The position numbers were made by a program, and so were the translations under genes. Below the pieces are notes generated by a model. The model was not told where the DNA came from, made no database searches, and worked only from the letters and a program-made list of their open reading frames with translations. A DNA stretch of 64,000 nucleotides from Saprospiraceae bacterium (GTDB lineage Bacteria; Bacteroidota; Bacteroidia; Chitinophagales; Saprospiraceae). The stretch covers positions 1 to 64,000 of the forward strand of contig JAJTER010000005.1 in assembly GCA_021299835.1 (NCBI GenBank). Reading direction: 5' to 3'. Position 1 is the stretch's first letter. Every line of letters starts with the position of its first letter. This document shows positions 58,067-64,000 of this stretch, piece by piece.

Positions 58067-58831
58067 TCATAATTTTATTATCTCTCCATTAATATTTAAC
58101 ATCCTAAGTTTTGGTAAATAGGCTCTCGCTTCTTCCATAGATGAAAAATTTCTAACAATAATCTGATACTGTTTAATTTCTTTAGTTATTTCCTTTTCTG
58201 TTACGATTACTTTTTTTTCTACCTGCCTCTGAAATTGTTGCATATATTGAAGCGCTTGGTCGTGTTGATGGAAATATTTTATGATTATGCCATAATAAAT
58301 GTTCTCACTATTTTCTGATATATTGGGTTGATTAGGCAGTAACGGAGGCCTGTTTAAATGCTGTAAGCTTGGATTTGCACTTTTGTTACTCACATTTCCT
58401 GTTTGTGACTGTTTGTTTTCATTTAAATTCCAGGTGTTTAGTATCGACAACAGTTTAGAGGCATTCATGGCCTCCGATATACGTACAAGCTGGTTTCCCG
58501 CTGCATCAAATAAAATCATCGTTGGCAGCATATTTACATTGTAAAATTGTTTTTCAGCATTACCTGTCGATGTTTCTATATTGAGTTCAAGAAATAAGGC
58601 ATTTTCTTTTAAAAACTGTGATAAATCCGGATCTGTAAAAGTCGTTGTTTTCATCCATTGACAAAGTTGTACCCATTCAGCATGGAAATATATAAATAAT
58701 AATTTCCCTTCTGAACTACTCTGTTTCATAGCGTCGTCCACGGTTATGCCGCTGTTTAACACAGGAATTTTAACCTGTCCTGAGACAAAATAGGATGACA
58801 GTAAAAAAACAAGGAAAATTAATCGGCGCAT
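58067..58831 (-). CDS. Exported thioredoxin-fold protein lacking the first CxxC cysteine, with SPOR-like C-terminus
   Basis: FIYFHAEWVQLCQWMKTTTFTD (WxxxC instead of WCxxC), VNMLPTMILFDAAG cis-Pro loop; C-terminal KQYQIIVRNFSSMEEARAYLPKLR SPOR-like. Confidence 0.75.
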   Translation of the reverse strand: MRRLIFLVFLLSSYFVSGQVKIPVLNSGITVDDAMKQSSSEGKLLFIYFHAEWVQLCQWMKTTTFTDPDLSQFLKENALFLELNIETSTGNAEKQFYNVNMLPTMILFDAAGNQLVRISEAMNASKLLSILNTWNLNENKQSQTGNVSNKSANPSLQHLNRPPLLPNQPNISENSENIYYGIIIKYFHQHDQALQYMQQFQRQVEKKVIVTEKEITKEIKQYQIIVRNFSSMEEARAYLPKLRMLNINGEIIKL

Positions 58832-58885
58832 AATAGATATGGAAAAATATGTAATGTTAAAGTGTAAAAAAGGGATTTTTTTTGA

Positions 58886-60028
58886 TTAAGGTCTGATAAT
58901 AATCAGTGATTGAGGTTTGAACTTATTACCTGAAGCATCAGACAATTCATACCAGTAATAACCTCTTTTCAAGGCTGTTAAATCAATCTTGTCCATAAAA
59001 TATCTATCTTTTATTACATAAGATTTTCTGAATTGTTCCCCGCCTAATTGATTCCAAATAATGAGTTTGTAGTTTCCAGGTGGTAATGAAATAAAATCAA
59101 ATCGCACCATGCCTAAGGTAGGATTTGGCGCTGGATAAGCATTAGGCTTTATTTGTCCCATAGGAAAAATATTTCTTTCGGGAGATGGCGTTCTGAAACT
59201 TATTTTTTCAGCTTTCAGATTATTTTCATTGGGGTCCATTTTAACTATAACCACCGTCTCACGGTATTCAGGACTATGAAAATGATAGGAAATACGTTGC
59301 GTACTTTTCAATGGGATATTAAGAATTTGCCAAGATCGTCGGCCTATTTTTGTTTCAATACGTACAGGGATGTATTTGTCTACTCTTTTTTCCCGAAGTA
59401 CATCTATTATTTCACCGGGCAGCACCATTTTGCCGTAACCATCCAAAATAGTTTGCCGTTCTATGGTATATTTTATGCGAATGGAATCGGGCTGTAGCGT
59501 AAATAGCTTTAAAAAAGCGGCATCTGCATTCAGTTTTGAAAAGGTAACAAAACAAGTGCCTTCATCGTAAAAACCACTTCCATATTTTGTATTGGTCTTT
59601 TTTTCAACCAGTGGGTCAGTGAAAACCCATTGAGAAAATTTAGCATACCCAAGGAAATCTGGCCCATTACCAGCCAGCCAGAGTAGTTCTGACTTATCTC
59701 TGGTAAAAAATCCTTCTATATTTTCTTCTACCTGAACTTTAAGTATGGCACCAGCTGCCTGCCAGTTAACTTTTTGCGTAACAGGGGAAAGCAAAGAACT
59801 GAAATCCCATCTTTTATTGGTACCTCCCTCCCAGTTTAATATAGCAGGGGATTTTTCAACCTCATAATGGAACACATCTCCTGCCTCGGGTAGCATCACA
59901 GGCGTACTTAAATTACTCTGTGCCAAGGCCTCCATCTGGAAAAGGACAAATATTAAAACATATATCTTAACGAATTTTTCAATAGCAGGCATAGAAAAAA
60001 AAAGATTGTTTGTAATGTTCATAGGCAC
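58886..60028 (-). CDS. T9SS type A sorting-domain protein of unknown function
   Basis: Signal region, C-terminal AYPAPNPTLGMVRFDFISLPPGNYKLIIWNQLGGEQFRKS...QSLIIIRP; start may be internal (59992), since the ORF start overlaps the upstream gene. Confidence 0.75.
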   Translation of the reverse strand: MPMNITNNLFFSMPAIEKFVKIYVLIFVLFQMEALAQSNLSTPVMLPEAGDVFHYEVEKSPAILNWEGGTNKRWDFSSLLSPVTQKVNWQAAGAILKVQVEENIEGFFTRDKSELLWLAGNGPDFLGYAKFSQWVFTDPLVEKKTNTKYGSGFYDEGTCFVTFSKLNADAAFLKLFTLQPDSIRIKYTIERQTILDGYGKMVLPGEIIDVLREKRVDKYIPVRIETKIGRRSWQILNIPLKSTQRISYHFHSPEYRETVVIVKMDPNENNLKAEKISFRTPSPERNIFPMGQIKPNAYPAPNPTLGMVRFDFISLPPGNYKLIIWNQLGGEQFRKSYVIKDRYFMDKIDLTALKRGYYWYELSDASGNKFKPQSLIIIRP

Positions 60029-61806
60029 ACTTTTTCGAAAAGGGAATTTGGTGATCCTTGTTCAATAATTTTTCCTTCTTGTATAACTAAAATTTCGTCA
60101 ACGTGTTGTATCGAATTAGACCTATGTGCAATAATTAAGAGCGTTTTGTTTTCAAGATAGGGGAAAATGTCAGTTTGAATAGCGTTTTCCGCTTTGGTGT
60201 CCACCGCAGAGGTAGCCTCGTCCATTATCATGATGGGTGCATTTCTTAACAAAGCTCTTGCTAAGGCAAGTCGTTGTCTTTGCCCCCCGCTTAACATCAA
60301 TCCCCGGTCTCCAATGTGCGTATTATAACCATCCTGCGTGTCCATTATAAATTCGTGCGCCTGTGCTATGCGCGCCGCTTCGATAACTTCTTCTATAGGT
60401 ATATCCTCTCTCCCTAAAGTTATATTCCCTAAAATAGTATCGTAAAACAAGGTGGTTTCCTGACTTATGACGGAAAATGCAGAGCGAAGATCTAACAGGG
60501 ATATATTTTTTATGTCTATTCCATCTATCATTATTCTTCCTTCTGTAACATCATAGAACCGCGCCAGTAATTCACAAATAGTCGTTTTACCTGCGCCAGA
60601 CGGGCCTATTAAGGCTATTTTTTTTCCTTTAGGTAAACTAAAGGAAACATTATCCAAAACCTTTTGCGTTGTACCCGGATAATGAAAACTTACCCTATCA
60701 AAAGTTATTTCCTTCTCAAAAGCGGTAAATGGAATAGGATGAGAAGGGGGAATGACCTCTGAGGTATAATGCAGTATTTCTTCTACCCGTGACAAGGCTG
60801 CCATACCTTTTCGTATATCAAAATAAGCCCGCGAAAATGATTTTGCTGGATCTATTACATTGAAAAAAGCAAATAAAAACGCAAAAAAAGTGCCGGCTTC
60901 TATTTGTTTTTCAAAAACCTGCTGAGCACCTATCCATAGAAGGACCGTAATAACTGAAATACCTAAAAATTCTGCCAGAGGGGAGGAGAGGTCTCTCCGT
61001 TGTAACATCCGTATGGTTTTTATTCGGTAAAAGTTATTCTCTACGTCAAATTGTTGCTCCTTATATCGTTCAGCATTAAAGGATTGTATCGTTTTAATAC
61101 CACCTAATGATTCCTCCCACCGGGATAAAATGATGCCGAGGGCCTGTTGAACCTCCTGAGAACTTTGTTTCAATTTTATACCTATTCCCCCTATGACAAA
61201 AGTAGTAAACGCAAGCATGAGTAAAACAATACCTGTTAAAGGTGGACTAATGTAAATCATCAATCCAATACTCAGCAGAATAATAAGGGGTTCTCGAAAA
61301 ATGGTTTCCAGGACCTGCAAAATACTGGTCTCAATTTCTTGAACATCGGTACTCACCCTGGCAATGAGATCTCCTTTTCTTTCTCTGGTATAAAAAGAAG
61401 GGGAAAAGGATAAGGCTTTGGTAAATAGTTTATTCCTAATATCTTTTACCACTCCATTTCTCACTGGGGCCATAAAAAAGAGGGCAAAATATCTACTTAC
61501 GTTTTTAAGTAAAAATACACCCAGTATAGCAAAACAGACATACTGTAAAGCCTTCATTTTGCCATTTTGGGCAATGAATAGCAATAATTGTTGCTTGAAC
61601 CACTTTTCCTGGTGAAGCAATGCACCCTCTGCATAATTAGACGCCTGGGAAGAATCTAAGAATAAAATATCTAAAAAAGGGCTTATTAATGGCGCACTCA
61701 ATACCGTGAAAATAGCGGTAAGTATATTGAACAAAATAGCAAGAGTTACCTCTTTTTTATAATTAAAGAGGTAACTCATTAAGCGCCAAAAAGGATTATT
61801 ATTCAT
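60019..61806 (-). CDS. MsbA-type ABC exporter (permease-ATPase)
   Basis: Walker A IGPSGAGKTTICELLARFYD, signature LSGGQRQRLALARALL, TM domain at N-terminus. Confidence 0.95.
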   Translation of the reverse strand: MNNNPFWRLMSYLFNYKKEVTLAILFNILTAIFTVLSAPLISPFLDILFLDSSQASNYAEGALLHQEKWFKQQLLLFIAQNGKMKALQYVCFAILGVFLLKNVSRYFALFFMAPVRNGVVKDIRNKLFTKALSFSPSFYTRERKGDLIARVSTDVQEIETSILQVLETIFREPLIILLSIGLMIYISPPLTGIVLLMLAFTTFVIGGIGIKLKQSSQEVQQALGIILSRWEESLGGIKTIQSFNAERYKEQQFDVENNFYRIKTIRMLQRRDLSSPLAEFLGISVITVLLWIGAQQVFEKQIEAGTFFAFLFAFFNVIDPAKSFSRAYFDIRKGMAALSRVEEILHYTSEVIPPSHPIPFTAFEKEITFDRVSFHYPGTTQKVLDNVSFSLPKGKKIALIGPSGAGKTTICELLARFYDVTEGRIMIDGIDIKNISLLDLRSAFSVISQETTLFYDTILGNITLGREDIPIEEVIEAARIAQAHEFIMDTQDGYNTHIGDRGLMLSGGQRQRLALARALLRNAPIMIMDEATSAVDTKAENAIQTDIFPYLENKTLLIIAHRSNSIQHVDEILVIQEGKIIEQGSPNSLFEKVCL

Positions 61807-61824
61807 CCGGTATTTTTCCGGTTA

Positions 61825-63165
61825 CTATTCGGTCATCTTGAAATCATTCAGGAATCCGGTATGGAAATTACCACTTCGGAAATCTTCGTTCTTCATTAAC
61901 TTTTGGTGAAAGGGAACCGTTGTTTTTACCCCTTCTATGATGAACTCATCCAGAGCTCGCTCCATTTTTAATATACATTCTTCCCGCGTATGTGCCCTGC
62001 ATATTAGTTTGGCTATCATGGAATCATAATATGGAGGAATGCCATATCCCGCGTAAACATGCGTGTCAACCCTTACTCCGTGTCCTTTTGAACTATGGAA
62101 AGAGGAAATACGACCCGGGCTTGGGCGGAAATTGTTGTAAACATCTTCCGCATTTATCCTGCACTCCATTGCATGAGCCTGTGGATATTGATTTTCCATG
62201 GTTAAAGGATAACCAGCCGCTACTCTAATTTGCTCTTTAATTAAGTCGTGGTCAATAACCTCTTCAGTTACAGGATGTTCTACCTGAATACGGGTATTCA
62301 TCTCCATAAAATAAAAGTTACGATATTTATCTACCAAAAATTCAATAGTACCTACTCCCTCGTAATTTATGGCTTCTGCCGCTTTTATTGCTGCATTACC
62401 CATAGCCTCACGAAGGGCGTCAGTCATAAAAGGGGAGGGACTTTCTTCCACTAATTTTTGATGACGTCGTTGTATTGAACAATCTCTTTCTGATAAGTGT
62501 ATGACTTTTCCAAATTGATCACCTATTATTTGAAATTCAATATGTCGGGGATCTTCAATGTATTTTTCTATGTAAATTCCATCGTTTCCAAAAGAAGCTT
62601 TCGCCTCTTTCCTCGCCGCATCCCAGGATGAATCAAAATCTTTTTCATCCCATATAACCCGCATACCCTTACCACCACCACCAGCAGTGGCTTTAATAAT
62701 TACAGGGTACCCAATAGATGCTGAAACCAGCTTTCCCTCGTCAGTGTCTTGTATCAACCCTTCAGAACCAGGAATAACAGGAACGCCAGAGGCTATCATA
62801 GTCTCCTTCGCTGTTATTTTGTCACCCATCTTCCTGATTTGATTAGGTTTAGGACCAATGAACTTAATGCCGTATTCAGCGCACACTTCAGCAAAATCGG
62901 CATTCTCAGCTAAAAAACCATAACCAGGATGAATGGCATCGGCATTGGTTATTTCAACAGCAGCCATAATTCTGGGCACACTTAAGTATGACTCAGAAGA
63001 TTGAGGTGGTCCAATACAAACTGCTTCGTCGGCGAAACGGACATGCAAACTCTCTCTGTCTGCCGTGGAATAAACAGCTACCGTTTTGATACCCATCTCC
63101 CTACAAGTGCGTATTACCCGAAGGGCAATTTCTCCACGATTTGCAATTAATATTTTACTAAACAT
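61825..63165 (-). CDS. accC: Acetyl-CoA carboxylase biotin carboxylase subunit
   Basis: [53 protein letters not shown]. Confidence 0.97.
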   Translation of the reverse strand: MFSKILIANRGEIALRVIRTCREMGIKTVAVYSTADRESLHVRFADEAVCIGPPQSSESYLSVPRIMAAVEITNADAIHPGYGFLAENADFAEVCAEYGIKFIGPKPNQIRKMGDKITAKETMIASGVPVIPGSEGLIQDTDEGKLVSASIGYPVIIKATAGGGGKGMRVIWDEKDFDSSWDAARKEAKASFGNDGIYIEKYIEDPRHIEFQIIGDQFGKVIHLSERDCSIQRRHQKLVEESPSPFMTDALREAMGNAAIKAAEAINYEGVGTIEFLVDKYRNFYFMEMNTRIQVEHPVTEEVIDHDLIKEQIRVAAGYPLTMENQYPQAHAMECRINAEDVYNNFRPSPGRISSFHSSKGHGVRVDTHVYAGYGIPPYYDSMIAKLICRAHTREECILKMERALDEFIIEGVKTTVPFHQKLMKNEDFRSGNFHTGFLNDFKMTE

Positions 63166-63167
63166 AA

Positions 63168-63686
63168 TTAACCCTTCGGATTGAGTAGAAAAAGCACCTG
63201 ATCGTATTCAACAGGTTGAGCATCTTCTACAAGAATTTTTTCAATGGTACCAGAAAATTCGCTTTCTATTTCATTGAAGAGTTTCATCGCTTCAACAACA
63301 CAAACAACGTCGCCGGCAGAAATAGTGTCTCCTACCTTCACAAATGCTGGCTTATCAGGTGATGAAGATCTGTAAAACGTACCAACAATAGGTGATTTAA
63401 CAGCGATGAGGTGATCATTAGCTTTTTCTGATGTATTACCAGAAACAGGTGCGGCAGTGGTTAAAGTTCCCGCAGCAGACGGTGCAGCTGAAGGAATGGA
63501 AGCAACAGGTGCTGCTTGAGGAGCTGAGTAAGTTTCATGTGAAACTCCCTGATAACCTTGATTTCTGCCCCTTTCGTAATTCTTCGTTCTTATAGATAAC
63601 TCAAATTCGCCATCTTTCATTTTGAACTCGGAAAGGTCCAATCTATTTATGAGTTTTAACAACTCCTGTATTTCTTTGAAATCCAT
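63168..63686 (-). CDS. accB: Acetyl-CoA carboxylase biotin carboxyl carrier protein
   Basis: [19 protein letters not shown], Ala/Pro-rich linker, adjacent to accC. Confidence 0.97.
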   Translation of the reverse strand: MDFKEIQELLKLINRLDLSEFKMKDGEFELSIRTKNYERGRNQGYQGVSHETYSAPQAAPVASIPSAAPSAAGTLTTAAPVSGNTSEKANDHLIAVKSPIVGTFYRSSSPDKPAFVKVGDTISAGDVVCVVEAMKLFNEIESEFSGTIEKILVEDAQPVEYDQVLFLLNPKG

Positions 63687-63690
63687 ATAG

Positions 63691-64000
63691 TTATTGTTTT
63701 ACACGTTCCATGTATGCGCCAGAGGCCGTATCAATCTTTATAAAATCTCCTTCCCCAACAAATAAAGGTACTCTAACCTCTGCACCCGATTCTACGGTAG
63801 CAGGTTTTAAGGTATTCGTTGCTGTATCACCACGCAAACCAGGTTCAGTGTAGGTGATTTGCATAACAACATACTGTGGCATTTCCAGCGTCAAAGGAGT
63901 TTCCTTTTCAGCATGAAAAAGGATATCTACTTCCATACCTTCTTTCAACAACTTGGGACTGGCAATTAATTTCTCATCAATGGAAACCTGGTCAAAAGTA
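63691..64000 (-). CDS. efp: Elongation factor P, N-terminus outside the window
   Basis: Open through the window end ([28 protein letters not shown]...); [40 protein letters not shown]. Confidence 0.95.
   Translation of the reverse strand, partial: TFDQVSIDEKLIASPKLLKEGMEVDILFHAEKETPLTLEMPQYVVMQITYTEPGLRGDTATNTLKPATVESGAEVRVPLFVGEGDFIKIDTASGAYMERVKQ

Noticed and set aside
1-64000. tRNA/rRNA genes, CRISPR arrays, insertion sequences or prophage genes
   Set aside because: Intergenic regions were read for T-loop-like motifs, regularly spaced repeats, transposase or integrase motifs; none was found, though short or divergent elements could be missed by eye

Overview
The window is a contiguous stretch of a Bacteroidota chromosome. 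The type IX secretion (T9SS) genes, SprB-repeat proteins, TAnnTTTG-type promoters and gene content suggest a Saprospiraceae-like organism, but this was not tested by any search. It is densely coded and mostly housekeeping: radA, a class II B12-type ribonucleotide reductase, skp/ompH, a sulfatase, parA, SCO and cytochrome c, a sulfur-handling cluster (SulP, rhodanese, thioredoxin, split YeeE/YedE), a full arginine operon (GNAT-argG-C-D-F'-B-E-H), hemW, sucA, rpsT, porP/sprF, bactofilin-atpZ, DsbD, purQ, porX, tatC, several large T9SS cargo proteins, an MsbA-type ABC exporter, accC-accB and efp. No tRNA, rRNA, CRISPR array, IS element or prophage was recognised. The observations most worth following up are: (1) a very short, near-leaderless, arginine-codon-rich 21-codon ORF with GC-rich and competing RNA pairings upstream of the arginine operon (candidate arginine attenuator); (2) a candidate replication origin at about 8.27-8.45 kb, with four DnaA-box-like 9-mers, an 85% AT tract, three phased AATAATTTG repeats and a perfect 16-bp inverted repeat, 3 kb from parA; (3) an anomalous ~570-bp ORF-free, hairpin-rich gap between convergent genes (52.7-53.3 kb), a candidate structured RNA; (4) an HD-domain phosphohydrolase gene broken by an internal deletion plus frameshift; (5) an FNR/CRP-type operator placed at the class II activator position before the thioredoxin-YeeE/YedE genes; (6) a cohesin-like module and dockerin-like modules in two giant T9SS proteins of the same window. 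All homology statements come from reading motifs in the supplied translations; no database was searched.
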